Below, piece by piece: positions 35,004 through 43,613 of a DNA stretch of 64,000 bases. The DNA is from a virus. The stretch is from positions 62,001 to 126,000 of IMG/VR virus record IMGVR_UViG_3300020810_001156. The stretch is one strand, 5' to 3'. The notes under the pieces were generated by a model that was given only the letters and a program-made list of their open reading frames with translations, was not told where the DNA came from and did not search any database. Each line of letters begins with the position of its first letter. The stretch's first letter is position 1. The translations under genes and the position numbers were made by a program.

Positions 35004-36764
35004 ATGGCAGAAGAGCAAAACAATAGTTCATTTTTTAATCGATTAACGAAACTCTTTTCTACTCAAGCAATCGTAAAGGTTGACAAGGATGGAAAGAGAA
35101 AAGTTGTTGATGTAGATGATAGACAGCAGGGTGGTACTAACTTAATGAATTTAAGAGATAGGTACACCAAACTACAAAGGTCTTTTTATGGAGACCAGAT
35201 GGCAGCTCAATCGATGGCATACCATCAAGTTCGTAGAGAACTATTCAGAGATTATGATGCTATGGATAATGACCCAATTATCTCATCGGCATTAGATATA
35301 TACGCAGATGAATGTACACTTAAAAACGAATTCGGTGAAGTTGTACAAATCAAATCAAAAAACGAAAAAGTAAAAGAAATATTAGAAAACCTTTTCTATG
35401 ATATTTTGAATATAGAATTTAACCTATGGTCTTGGACAAGAAATATGGTTAAGTATGGTGATTTCTTTTTACTACAAGAAATTCAACCAGGTGTTGGTAT
35501 TATAAATGTAAGACCACTTCCAGTTTACGAAACTGAAAGATTAGAGAATACTGACCCAACTAATACAAATTATATTAAGTTCAAAGTAAATCACGACCCA
35601 AATGGTAAAGGTGAGTATGAAAACTATGAGATTGTCCACTTCAGATTATTATCAGATACAAACTTCCTTCCTTACGGAAAGGCAATGATTGAGAATGGTA
35701 GAAGAATTTGGAAACAAGTTTCTTTGATGGAAGATGCAATGTTAATTCATAGAATTATGAGAGCACCGGATAAGAGAGTGTTCAAAATTGATATTGGTAA
35801 CATTCCACCACAAGAAGTTGATAACTACATGCAAAGAATTATCAACAAAATGAAGAAAACTCCATTTGTTGACAAAAAGACTGGTGATTATAACTTAAAG
35901 TATAATGTTCAAAACCTAACTGAAGATTTCTTCTTACCTGTTAGGGGTGGTGATAGTGGTACTCAAATTGATTCATTGGGTGGTTTAGAATATACTGCTA
36001 TCGATGATATTGATTACTTAAAGAACAAACTATTTGCAGCTCTCAAAATTCCAAAAGCATATTTGGGATATGATGAGAATGTAAATGGTAAAGCAACTCT
36101 TGCTGCAGAAGATGTGAGATTTGCAAGAACAATTGAAAGAATCCAAAGAACTCTTATTTCAGAGTTAACTAAATTAGCAGTAACTCACTTAGCTGCTCAA
36201 GGTATTGAAGGTGCTGAAATGGTAGATTTTGAATTAGATTTAGTAAATCCATCTACAATTTATGAGCAAGAAAAAGTAAATCTTTGGAGTGAGAAAGTTA
36301 GATTAGTTTCAGATATTCAGGGATTAAATATGGTATCTAAAGATTGGGCATACAAAAATATCTTTAACTTTAGTGATGATGAAGTTGGTTTCCAAAAAAC
36401 TCAACTTATCAATGATTTAAAAGATAGATTTAGATATCGTTCAATTGAAGATGAGGGTAATGACCCAGCAATGGAGACAGACCCAACTGATGTAGAGGAT
36501 GAATTGGAAGAATTAAAAACTGAATTAAAGAACAAAGGTGGTAGACCAAAAGAGGGAAACACCTATGGTAAAGATAAACATCCTTATGGGAGAGACCCAT
36601 TGGGTAAAAAAGAAAATCAAAAAGCGTTAAAGAAAACTGAATCAAAAGTTAGTAAAACTACGCATAAAGTTGCTAGAGAATATGTAAACGGAGTTTCAGC
36701 AAAACGAAGGTTGATGAGTGAAAACGGAGACTTTTTAGATGACGCAAATTTGATTGATGAATAA
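35004..36764 (+). CDS. 20: Portal protein (gp20-like)
   Basis: A 586-residue protein that forms the dodecameric ring at the head vertex through which DNA enters. It has the features of T4 gp20: an N-terminal RQQGGTNLMNLRDRYTKLQR segment, YDAMDNDPIISSALDIYADE, the clip/stem region with GKAMIENGRRIWKQVSLMED and RVFKIDIGNIP, and the late helix YDENVNGKATLAAEDVRFAR that contributes to the tunnel. The C-terminal 80 residues are charged (KKENQKALKKTESKVSKT) and probably disordered. The length is near T4 gp20 (524 residues). It is followed, after a late promoter, by prohead core genes, as in T4. Confidence 0.92.
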   Translation: MAEEQNNSSFFNRLTKLFSTQAIVKVDKDGKRKVVDVDDRQQGGTNLMNLRDRYTKLQRSFYGDQMAAQSMAYHQVRRELFRDYDAMDNDPIISSALDIYADECTLKNEFGEVVQIKSKNEKVKEILENLFYDILNIEFNLWSWTRNMVKYGDFFLLQEIQPGVGIINVRPLPVYETERLENTDPTNTNYIKFKVNHDPNGKGEYENYEIVHFRLLSDTNFLPYGKAMIENGRRIWKQVSLMEDAMLIHRIMRAPDKRVFKIDIGNIPPQEVDNYMQRIINKMKKTPFVDKKTGDYNLKYNVQNLTEDFFLPVRGGDSGTQIDSLGGLEYTAIDDIDYLKNKLFAALKIPKAYLGYDENVNGKATLAAEDVRFARTIERIQRTLISELTKLAVTHLAAQGIEGAEMVDFELDLVNPSTIYEQEKVNLWSEKVRLVSDIQGLNMVSKDWAYKNIFNFSDDEVGFQKTQLINDLKDRFRYRSIEDEGNDPAMETDPTDVEDELEELKTELKNKGGRPKEGNTYGKDKHPYGRDPLGKKENQKALKKTESKVSKTTHKVAREYVNGVSAKRRLMSENGDFLDDANLIDE

Positions 36765-36787
36765 AAATTTAGGAAATCAAAATTAAC

Positions 36788-36800
36788 TTATATTTATATA
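36788..36800 (+). promoter_or_regulatory. Putative late promoter element (consensus copy)
   Basis: TTATATTTATATA, 48 bases before the ATG at 36849. Its end forms the left arm of the hairpin at 36796-36820. Confidence 0.65.
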
Positions 36801-36820
36801 CGATGTATTGTATCGTATAT
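36796..36820 (+). repeat. Inverted repeat at a late promoter
   Basis: Perfect 9-bp arms ATATACGAT (36796-36804) and ATCGTATAT (36812-36820) around a 7-base loop, GTATTGT. It starts within the late promoter motif and lies 28 bases before the ATG of the next gene. Confidence 0.7.
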
Positions 36821-36848
36821 TGATATATTATTATAGGATAAAAACACA

Positions 36849-37712
36849 ATGAAGAGGGTAAAACATTCAAAATTTAAGAATACTGGTATTCTATTCGAAC
36901 TTTTGGTGAGGCAAATCACTTTAGAAGTATTGAATGGTGATACTACTGAAAAAGCTAAAAAAATCGTAAGGGAATTTTTTAGCCCAAAAACAGAGTTAAA
37001 CAAAGAGTTAAGATTGTACGAACTTCTTATGAAGGAAAAATATAGTTCAGAATCAAGAGCTGAAAAGTTTATTGATACTGTCAATGAAGCACACAATCGT
37101 ATTGACCAAAAACAACTTCACAAAGAAAAATATAATCTTATCAAAAAGATTAACGAATCGTTCAATATGGATGAATTCCTTTCTTCACCTATTTCTAATT
37201 ATAGAGTTTTGGCATCCATCTATAAGATTTTTGAATCTAAAAAGATGGATAACTATGATGTAAAAGATGTATTCAATTCAAAGATTACCCTCATTGAATC
37301 TATCACATCTAATCCATCTATCAAAACTCAAACAAAAAAAGATACATTAGTTGAAAATTATAAAAAACAAGATAAAGATTTAAGATTACTTACTTATAAA
37401 ATTTTAGTAGAAACTTTTAACAAAAAGTATTCTAATTTAAATGAATCTCAAAAAGCTTTATTAAAAGAATATATCAATAACTTAACAAACACAACTGGAT
37501 TTAAATCATATATACAAAAAGAAATTCCAAATATTGTGAATGAATTAAAATCAATCCAAAAAAATGTTAAAGATAAAGTAACTAAAATTAAGTTGACAGA
37601 AACTATTTCTGTTTTATCTAAAACTAAAATTGGTAAAGTTGTTTCTGATAATCATGTTTCATCTATAATGATGTCATACGAATTAATTAAAGAATTGAAA
37701 GCTAAGATATGA
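36849..37712 (+). CDS. Prohead-region protein, helical, between portal and protease
   Basis: A 287-residue, Lys/Glu/Asn-rich helical protein beginning MKRVKHSKFKNTGILFELLV. Conserved-looking segments are GILFELLVRQITLEVLNGD, FFSPKTELNKELRLYELL and FLSSPISNYRVLASIYKIFE. I recognise this type from large marine myoviruses, next to the portal gene, but have no function for it. Its place is that of gp67/gp68 in T4, small proteins that shape the prohead core, though those are much shorter. It overlaps the next gene by four bases (ATGA), so they are co-translated. Confidence 0.55.
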   Translation: MKRVKHSKFKNTGILFELLVRQITLEVLNGDTTEKAKKIVREFFSPKTELNKELRLYELLMKEKYSSESRAEKFIDTVNEAHNRIDQKQLHKEKYNLIKKINESFNMDEFLSSPISNYRVLASIYKIFESKKMDNYDVKDVFNSKITLIESITSNPSIKTQTKKDTLVENYKKQDKDLRLLTYKILVETFNKKYSNLNESQKALLKEYINNLTNTTGFKSYIQKEIPNIVNELKSIQKNVKDKVTKIKLTETISVLSKTKIGKVVSDNHVSSIMMSYELIKELKAKI

Positions 37713-38152
37713 AGTTAAGGGAGTTAATTGAAGATTTAATTGCTGAAATTGAGCAAGATGAGTTAGATATTGAAGAGGCTACCACTACTGGTGATGTGGC
37801 TGGTTATAATACCCCTAATGCTTTCAAAGATACTGATGGTACTGATGAAGATGAAGAAAACGATGATAAATTTGTTGATACTATAAATAAAGCAAGTGGT
37901 TACAAAAGAGTTAGTGAAAATCGTTGGTTAGAATTAAAAAAAGATGAATCCACTCCAAAGCAAAAAATTGGTAGAGGGATTTCTAATGTAAACAAACAAC
38001 TTTCTGAAATTGAAACATTCCTAAGATGGTATGGTAGAATTAAAAAAGAAAGTGATTTAAATTCTGACCAATATTGGAAAAGAACACAAAAGAATCTTTT
38101 TAAGATTAGAGAAAGATTAAACACTATTGTAACGCAGATTAGCAAATTATAA
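37709..38152 (+). CDS. Acidic prohead-region protein
   Basis: A 147-residue protein with a very acidic first half (LIAEIEQDELDIEEA) and the segment TTTGDVAGYNTPNAFKDTDG, which I recognise from the same position in other large myoviruses. The second half is helical and basic (FLRWYGRIKKESDLNSDQYW). IEEATTTG fits a T4-type prohead protease site ([LI]-x-E, then a small residue). It overlaps the upstream gene by four bases. The role is probably in the prohead core, inferred from position and charge. Confidence 0.55.
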   Translation: MKLRELIEDLIAEIEQDELDIEEATTTGDVAGYNTPNAFKDTDGTDEDEENDDKFVDTINKASGYKRVSENRWLELKKDESTPKQKIGRGISNVNKQLSEIETFLRWYGRIKKESDLNSDQYWKRTQKNLFKIRERLNTIVTQISKL

Positions 38153-38168
38153 ATTAGGATTGGCAATT

Positions 38169-39230
38169 ATGAATATTACCAGAGAAACTATTAAAGACAC
38201 ACTCAGAGCCATTATGGCTGAAGAAACTGAGTATCAAACATTTTTCAAAAAAGCTTTAGAGAAAGCAGGGAAATCTATCCCATCAATGTCTGATGAGGAA
38301 AAGAAAGAATTTTTCAATAAGATTGATGCTGCTTGGAACGCTAAAGGAGAAAAGAATGAAGATTTAAAAGGTGACCAACATAAATTAGATGTTGATGGTG
38401 ATGGTGAGATTGAAGCATCTGATTTAGCTGCTTTAAGAGCTGGTAAGAAAAAGGAAGAATCGGTAAACGAATCTGCAGGATGTGGATGTGGTTGTGGATG
38501 TGGTGGTTCTAAAATGAACGAAGAATTCAAATCAAAAGATTCCACTTTTGAAAAAGTATATGGTATCTTTGATAAAAGAGATTACTTTAATGCTAAAGGT
38601 TTAGCAAAAGTACAAATCGGAAACTTTGAAAGAGCACTACAAAAAAACGATAAAGGTGCACAGCAAATCTTAGATAAGTTCAAAGGTGATATGGATAAGG
38701 CAAAAGATTACATTATCCAAGTTATCACAGATAGAAAAAAGGAAGATGCGTTCAATCAATATAAAGCATTTAAAGTAGCAGTTGATTCAATCCAAAAAGG
38801 AAAACCTATATATGGAGCAGTTGATTTAGTAAAATCAAGAATTCATAACAACTCACAAAAATATACGATGGCTCTTTATAGTGCAATTCGTAATCAAAAA
38901 TTTAATAAATGGAAAGATATCCATGCTGATGTTGATTCTTTAATTGGAGAATCGGTAAATGAAGCAAGATTGGGTAAAGTTGCAATGTTGAAAGATGTTG
39001 AAGCTGGTAGAACTTCATCAGTTGAAGGAGTTAAAATTTCTAAAGATTTAGCTTTTGAAATGAGAATGTTCTTACAAAGACCTATGTTATCAAGAAGTAG
39101 AACTGGTATTGCTATTGATAATTCACAAATGAAAGAAGCAATCCCTATGTTAGCAAAAGTTGGAATTCACAAAAGATTATCATCTGGTGTGAAAAAAGAA
39201 TTTGCTGAGTTATTAAAGAAATATAAATAA
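38169..39230 (+). CDS. Prohead-region protein with EF-hand and Cys-Gly cluster
   Basis: A 353-residue protein; ATG at 38169 is preferred to an in-frame TTG three codons earlier. Residues about 73-90 contain a complete EF-hand/dockerin-like calcium loop, DVDGDGEIEASDLAALRAG (D-x-D-x-D-G-x-I-x-x-x-D). Just after it comes ESAGCGCGCGCGGSK, four Cys alternating with Gly. The rest is helical and basic. Two ESVNE sites (KEESVNESAG and GESVNEARLG) fit prohead protease cleavage ([VIL]-x-E) and would separate the acidic N-terminal part, a middle domain and a C-terminal domain. It lies directly before the protease gene. A core or internal head protein is likely; a metal-binding role is inferred. Confidence 0.55.
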   Translation: MNITRETIKDTLRAIMAEETEYQTFFKKALEKAGKSIPSMSDEEKKEFFNKIDAAWNAKGEKNEDLKGDQHKLDVDGDGEIEASDLAALRAGKKKEESVNESAGCGCGCGCGGSKMNEEFKSKDSTFEKVYGIFDKRDYFNAKGLAKVQIGNFERALQKNDKGAQQILDKFKGDMDKAKDYIIQVITDRKKEDAFNQYKAFKVAVDSIQKGKPIYGAVDLVKSRIHNNSQKYTMALYSAIRNQKFNKWKDIHADVDSLIGESVNEARLGKVAMLKDVEAGRTSSVEGVKISKDLAFEMRMFLQRPMLSRSRTGIAIDNSQMKEAIPMLAKVGIHKRLSSGVKKEFAELLKKYK

Positions 39231-39241
39231 GGATAACCGAT

Positions 39242-39829
39242 ATGAGAAACCTATTAATAGAAACAAACTTATTTGAAGGAAGGGTGAACGAAGATTCATC
39301 AGGAAGAACTATGGTTAAAGGTATCCTTCAAAGAGCAGGTGCAGAAAACCAAAATGGTAGAGTGTACCCAAAAAATATCTTAGAAAGAGAGATAAACAAA
39401 TATCAACAACTAATCAAAGAAAGAAGAGCATTGGGTGAATTAGACCACCCAGATTCTTCAGTTATCAACTTAAAGAATGTATCACATAATATTAAAGAGG
39501 TACATTGGGAAGGTAACGATGTTGTAGGTACAGTTGAAATCTTACCTACTCCTTCTGGAAATATTCTAAAAGAATTATTAAGAGCTGGAATCCTATTAGG
39601 TATCTCATCAAGAGGTATGGGTTCTACTCAACCAATGAAAGATAACAAACTTTTAGTTGGTGAAGATTTTGAACTAATCGGTTGGGATTTTGTTTCCAAC
39701 CCATCTACACATGGTGCATTTATGACTCCAATGAACGAATCGGTAATCAAACAAATTGGTACTGATGTTTGTGGAAATTTTTGTAAAGCACAAGATTTAA
39801 TGAGAGAAATTATAACGGAGTTAGCATAA
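39242..39829 (+). CDS. 21: Prohead core protease (gp21-like, S78/U9 family)
   Basis: A 195-residue serine protease close in length to T4 gp21 (212 residues). It has the conserved family segments: RMVKGILQRAG-type strand followed by NGRVYPKNILEREI (about 36-49), ALGELDHPDSSVINLKNVSH with the catalytic His (about 67), and GILLGISSRGMGS with the nucleophile Ser (about 123-124), then LIGWDFVSNPST. It cleaves core and capsid proteins at [LI]-x-E sites during head maturation. The gene starts 11 bases after the previous one. An FEGRVNEDSSG site near the N-terminus could be a self-cleavage site. Confidence 0.9.
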   Translation: MRNLLIETNLFEGRVNEDSSGRTMVKGILQRAGAENQNGRVYPKNILEREINKYQQLIKERRALGELDHPDSSVINLKNVSHNIKEVHWEGNDVVGTVEILPTPSGNILKELLRAGILLGISSRGMGSTQPMKDNKLLVGEDFELIGWDFVSNPSTHGAFMTPMNESVIKQIGTDVCGNFCKAQDLMREIITELA

Positions 39830-40377
39830 TGAGTAAAAAGAATTTTGACATATACGATTATGTTCACAACAACAAATTTACTTTGAAAGTTGAGAACAAA
39901 GGAGGTACTAAAGTATCTAAAGGATATAATGATATTAGAAAAACTAACATCAACGAAGTAAAAATCGTAGATGGTAAATTTTCATTATCTGAATCATTAG
40001 AAGGTGAAAAAAAATTATCAAATGAAGTTAAGAAACACTTCTTAGAAATTATCTCAACTTATAAAGCATACCAAGAACAAATGAAAAGACAATCTGATAT
40101 CGTTGAGGTAGCAGAAACTTTGGGTGGTATTGTTGAAGCAGCAAAAACATTAACTCTTTCAGAAAATGATGATTGGTTCGATAAAGTAACCATCAAAAGA
40201 AATATGAGTGAGTTGGATAAAATGGATAAAGCATTTGATAAGGTTGCAACTGAAGCAAGAGCTTTAGATGAAAGGTTACATGCATTATATGAAGATATGG
40301 GTAATATCTTAGGTAGATACTATGAGATTGCTGATATTGATATTAATATGGCAAACGAAAGATTAGGTAAAAAATAA
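39829..40377 (+). CDS. Helical prohead-region protein
   Basis: A 182-residue protein of charged helices (KHFLEIISTYKAYQEQMKRQ and later MDKAFDKVATEARALDERLH). The start overlaps the protease stop by one base (TAATG), so it is co-translated with the protease. ESLEGEKK near residue 62 fits a prohead protease site. No recognisable domain. Probably a prohead core component, by position. Confidence 0.5.
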   Translation: MSKKNFDIYDYVHNNKFTLKVENKGGTKVSKGYNDIRKTNINEVKIVDGKFSLSESLEGEKKLSNEVKKHFLEIISTYKAYQEQMKRQSDIVEVAETLGGIVEAAKTLTLSENDDWFDKVTIKRNMSELDKMDKAFDKVATEARALDERLHALYEDMGNILGRYYEIADIDINMANERLGKK

Positions 40378-40381
40378 TACA

Positions 40382-41314
40382 ATGATTAAACTAACTGATT
40401 TATTAGAAGCTGAGAAAGCATTCACCGCAACAAGCAAAGAAACTGGTAATGTATCAGTATTCAAAACCAAAGCAGCTAGAGATGCTGCTGTAAAAGCTGG
40501 TTCTCACGAAAAAAGAAAAACTGATAAAGATGATGCAGTAGATGTACCAACTGGAGAGAAGAAACCAAATATGTTCTCTAAAGATACTGGATACGATGCA
40601 CCTGATGCAAAATCAGATGATACTCCAAAAGTAACTCCAAGAAAAGCAAACAAAGTATTAGTTAAGACTGTTGATAAATTCTCAGAAAGGTTAGGATTAA
40701 CTCCTGATAAGTTAGGTAAGGAAGATTATGAAAAGAAAATGCTAACTTTGGTACATGATGCATTAGAAGATGCAAACTTCCATTCAGCAAACAGACAAAT
40801 CTTCGCTGATTTATATGGTAAGCCGGAATTAGCAAAAAGACCTGATTACTCCGAAGCTCCTGAATTTGGAACACCTGAAAGAGATGAGTGGGAAGAAAAA
40901 AACTCTATCTATGGTAAAAGATTTGATTCAGCAACATCAAACTTTGATGATTCGGATGAAATGGTTGGGGCAATCACTTCACAAGCTTCTTGGGATGGAC
41001 AACTTACTATTGATGCTATCTTAGATAAAATGAGAAGAGATGGTTCTAATGAATTAGCAGATAAAATCCAATCATCTTTTGATAAGGATATGGAAAATAA
41101 TGAAGGTACAATTAAACTAACTGATTTATTAAAAGAAGGTAAATTCAAAAAAGAAGAAAGAGATTTAAAAAACATTGCAGGTACAGTAAAAATTGATTTT
41201 GAAGAAGCACTTGAAATGTTAGAAGAAGATGGTGTTTTGGAAGCAATGGAACATTTAGAAAACGCTATTGAAAGAATTCAATATGTTCATAAACAATTAA
41301 AAAGAAAATCATAA
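40382..41314 (+). CDS. Prohead-region protein with repeated IKLTDLL segment
   Basis: A 310-residue protein. The first 110 residues are Lys/Asp-rich and likely disordered. Residues 2-8 (IKLTDLLEAEK) recur at about residue 244 (IKLTDLLKEGK): in both copies the motif is followed by an [LI]-x-E or KE-plus-small site, so the second copy may mark a new N-terminus after cleavage by the prohead protease. The C-terminal 60 residues are a helical segment (DFEEALEMLEEDGVLEAMEH). The middle has FGTPERDEWEEKNSIYG. No enzymatic motif was seen. The role is inferred from position. Confidence 0.5.
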   Translation: MIKLTDLLEAEKAFTATSKETGNVSVFKTKAARDAAVKAGSHEKRKTDKDDAVDVPTGEKKPNMFSKDTGYDAPDAKSDDTPKVTPRKANKVLVKTVDKFSERLGLTPDKLGKEDYEKKMLTLVHDALEDANFHSANRQIFADLYGKPELAKRPDYSEAPEFGTPERDEWEEKNSIYGKRFDSATSNFDDSDEMVGAITSQASWDGQLTIDAILDKMRRDGSNELADKIQSSFDKDMENNEGTIKLTDLLKEGKFKKEERDLKNIAGTVKIDFEEALEMLEEDGVLEAMEHLENAIERIQYVHKQLKRKS

Positions 41315-41323
41315 AGTAATACC

Positions 41324-42208
41324 ATGCCTGCACAATCTCAACAACAACAAAAACTATTCGGATTAGCATTAGCATTCAAAAGAGGTGAAGTTCCTGCTTC
41401 AGAGGTTTCGGATGAAATAAAAGATATTGCTGATAGAATGAGTGAAAAAGAGATTGAAGATTTCGCAGCAACAAAACATAAAGGATTACCAAAGATGAAA
41501 GAACAACTTAGAAAAATCGTAAGAGAGATAATGAGAGAAAGAGCTATCTCTGAAATTGAACTATCTAAAGATGATATGGAAAAACTACACTCTGATGGTG
41601 AAGTTGAAGTTGATGGTGAGAAAGTAACCTTTGAAGAAGGTAAGAAAAGATTCAGACAGCAAGATGGTATTGGTAAAGCTAAATACACAATCTCTTACCA
41701 CGATGGAAAACAAAAACACAAAGATGGTAGTGATTTCTTTGGAATCCAAATCTTCAAAAACAAAAAGGATTTAGAAACTTTCAGAAATGCACTTTTGAAA
41801 AAAGGATATATTGAAGAATCAGTAAACGAAGGTATTGAACCACAAATCAAAAAGATTGCTTACTTTACAGGTACAAGACCTGAAGCAGTTGAGGATTTTG
41901 TTTCTAAGTACGCATTGAATTTTACTAAACTTCTTAAATATGTTGAAAAGGGCGGATTACCCCAAAGAATGGAATTTGTTGCCGCACTTGCTGGTAGACC
42001 AAATAATCCTAAACAAAAGAAAATTATCAAAATGTTTAACGAATCAATTAACGAAGGATACTCTACTGAAGAGAAACGAATCGTAATGATGGCAGTTAGA
42101 AAACTTGCCAAATATAGAAATGTACCATTAGATTATGCAATTAATGATTTATTAGGTGCAGGAAAAGAACTCGAAAGAGATATCAAAAAAGGTAAAATTA
42201 CAAAGTAA
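41324..42208 (+). CDS. DUF3008-like N-terminus fused to prohead-region domains
   Basis: A 294-residue protein. Residues 1-50 (MPAQSQQQQKLFGLALAFKR, then ATKHKGLPKMKEQL) match the short DUF3008-type module often found in phage proteins. A second segment with YTISYHDGKQKHKDGSDFFG is beta-rich. Two sites, YIEESVNEGIEP and MFNESINEGYST, match the ES[VI]NE motif of the gene at 38169 and fit prohead protease cleavage. The C-terminal 70 residues are helical (RKLAKYRNVPLDYAINDLLG). Several stitched modules separated by cleavage sites suggest an internal head polyprotein. Confidence 0.55.
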   Translation: MPAQSQQQQKLFGLALAFKRGEVPASEVSDEIKDIADRMSEKEIEDFAATKHKGLPKMKEQLRKIVREIMRERAISEIELSKDDMEKLHSDGEVEVDGEKVTFEEGKKRFRQQDGIGKAKYTISYHDGKQKHKDGSDFFGIQIFKNKKDLETFRNALLKKGYIEESVNEGIEPQIKKIAYFTGTRPEAVEDFVSKYALNFTKLLKYVEKGGLPQRMEFVAALAGRPNNPKQKKIIKMFNESINEGYSTEEKRIVMMAVRKLAKYRNVPLDYAINDLLGAGKELERDIKKGKITK

Positions 42209-42423
42209 CTACACCAATTCTATAAAAAACTTATAATTTTCTTTAGTTTTTTATTGTTTTATAAATTTTTATATATTTATTCGTATAATAACCCACGACT
42301 ATGTGGGTTTCATTGGTTAATGAATACTAACTTTTAATGTTTAGTGACCGAACAACCAATTTACACTATTCTATATTGAGGTTCCTCAAATAACTTCAGC
42401 AAATTTTAAAAATAAAAAGTAAA
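42209..42423 (+). promoter_or_regulatory. Non-coding leader of the scaffold gene with nested inverted repeats
   Basis: The longest gap in the window. After a late promoter element (42271-42283) come three inverted repeats: AACCCAC / GTGGGTT (42290-42296, 42303-42309, loop GACTAT); ATTGGTT / AACCAAT (42312-42318, 42354-42360) with an inner ACTAA / TTAGT (42326-42330, 42341-42345); and TTGAGG / CCTCAA (42376-42381, 42384-42389). None is followed by a T run, so they are not terminators. The structured RNA would precede the scaffold and capsid genes. Confidence 0.6.
42271..42283 (+). promoter_or_regulatory. Putative late promoter element (scaffold and capsid)
   Basis: ATATATTTATTCG, 140 bases before the scaffold ATG. 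It gives the longest leader of any late promoter here. Confidence 0.5.
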
Positions 42424-43584
42424 ATGGCAAATTCAAAATTGTTAAAAGAAGCAATTGCGGATGCTAAAGCTGTAAGAGAAACTGCAATCGCTAACGCTAA
42501 GATTGCACTTGAGGAAGCATTTACTCCAAGATTACAATCAATCCTATCAAAGAAGCTACAAGCTGAAATGGAAGGTGAAGAGGAAGAAATCGAAGAGGAA
42601 TTAGATTCAAGTGATATTGGTAACGGTGATGAGGATTCTCCAGTTGAACCATCTGATGTTGCATCTGACGCACACACCGAACTTGGACCTGAATCTGAAG
42701 AAGAAACTGCAGAGGTAGGAGACGAGTTGGAAGAAGGTGAAGGTTCTGTTGAGGACCCAACTAACGCTGATGACGCTACAATTTCGGAAGAAGAAGAATC
42801 TGAAATCGAAGAAGAAGAATCTGAAGAAGAAATTTCTGAAGAGGAAGATGAAATCGAAGAAGAAGAATCTGAAGAAGAAATTGAAGAAGAAGAAGATGAG
42901 TTAGATTTGGAGTCTATCATTAGAGAACTTGAAATGGGTATGGAAGATGAAGAAGAAATTTCTGAAGAGGAAATGGATTCTGAAGAAGAAGTATCTGAAG
43001 AAGAACATGAGGATGAAGTATCCGAAGAAGATGAAATCGAAATGGATTCTGAAGAAGAAGCTGAAGAAGCTGAAGCTGAAGATGAAGATGAAGATGAAGA
43101 TGAGGATGATGAAATCGACTTGGATGAAATTCTTAGAGAAATGGGATACGGCGAAGGTGAAGAAGAAATTGAAGAAGAAGAACACGAAGAAGAGGCTAAT
43201 GAAGAGGTAGTTAGACTACAAACTGAATTAGAAGAAGCTCTTTCAACTGTTAAGACTCTACAATCTACCATCAACGAAGTAAACCTTCTTAACGCAAAAT
43301 TATTATACGCTAATAGATTGTTCAGAGCTTATAACTTAAACAATGAGCAAAAATCTAAAGTTGTTGAAAACTTAGACAGAACATCATCTGTTAGAGAAGT
43401 AAAATTAGTTTACGCTACGTTAGCAGAATCAATGAATTTTACAGGAACTGAGAAGAGAACTAAGAAAGTTGTAGCTGAAGCTGCATCTAAACCAGTTGCT
43501 TCTACTGCACCTGCAAAAGAAATTATTTCTGAAAACACAAATGTATTAGCTGAAAGATTTAAACAATTAGCTAATATCAAATAA
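42424..43584 (+). CDS. 22: Acidic prohead scaffold protein (gp22-like)
   Basis: A 386-residue protein. The N-terminus (MANSKLLKEAIADAKAVRE) and C-terminus (VLAERFKQLANIK) are helical. Residues about 45-260 are almost uninterrupted Glu with Ser, Asp and Ile, coded by GAA/GAT runs. An internal scaffold with an acidic, helical composition directly before the capsid gene is the arrangement of T4 gp22. T4 gp22 is 269 residues, so this is longer, mainly through the acidic stretch. LEEAFTP and several other [LI]-x-E sites are available for cleavage into small peptides by the prohead protease. The assignment rests on position and composition, with no clear motif. Confidence 0.75.
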   Translation: MANSKLLKEAIADAKAVRETAIANAKIALEEAFTPRLQSILSKKLQAEMEGEEEEIEEELDSSDIGNGDEDSPVEPSDVASDAHTELGPESEEETAEVGDELEEGEGSVEDPTNADDATISEEEESEIEEEESEEEISEEEDEIEEEESEEEIEEEEDELDLESIIRELEMGMEDEEEISEEEMDSEEEVSEEEHEDEVSEEDEIEMDSEEEAEEAEAEDEDEDEDEDDEIDLDEILREMGYGEGEEEIEEEEHEEEANEEVVRLQTELEEALSTVKTLQSTINEVNLLNAKLLYANRLFRAYNLNNEQKSKVVENLDRTSSVREVKLVYATLAESMNFTGTEKRTKKVVAEAASKPVASTAPAKEIISENTNVLAERFKQLANIK

Positions 43585-43613
43585 TTTAACTAACATTAAA
43601 AAGGAAAAATAAA

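Noticed and set aside
42290-42389. tRNA-like or terminator reading of the leader hairpins
   Set aside because: There is no seven-base acceptor pairing, no TTC-type T loop and no anticodon arm, and no T run after any stem.
42396-43274. Long Ser-rich open frame on the minus strand opposite the scaffold gene
   Set aside because: It is the antisense reading of GAA/GAT runs that code the Glu-rich scaffold; composition is pure shadow (almost only Ser and Ile), and no promoter or ribosome site supports it.
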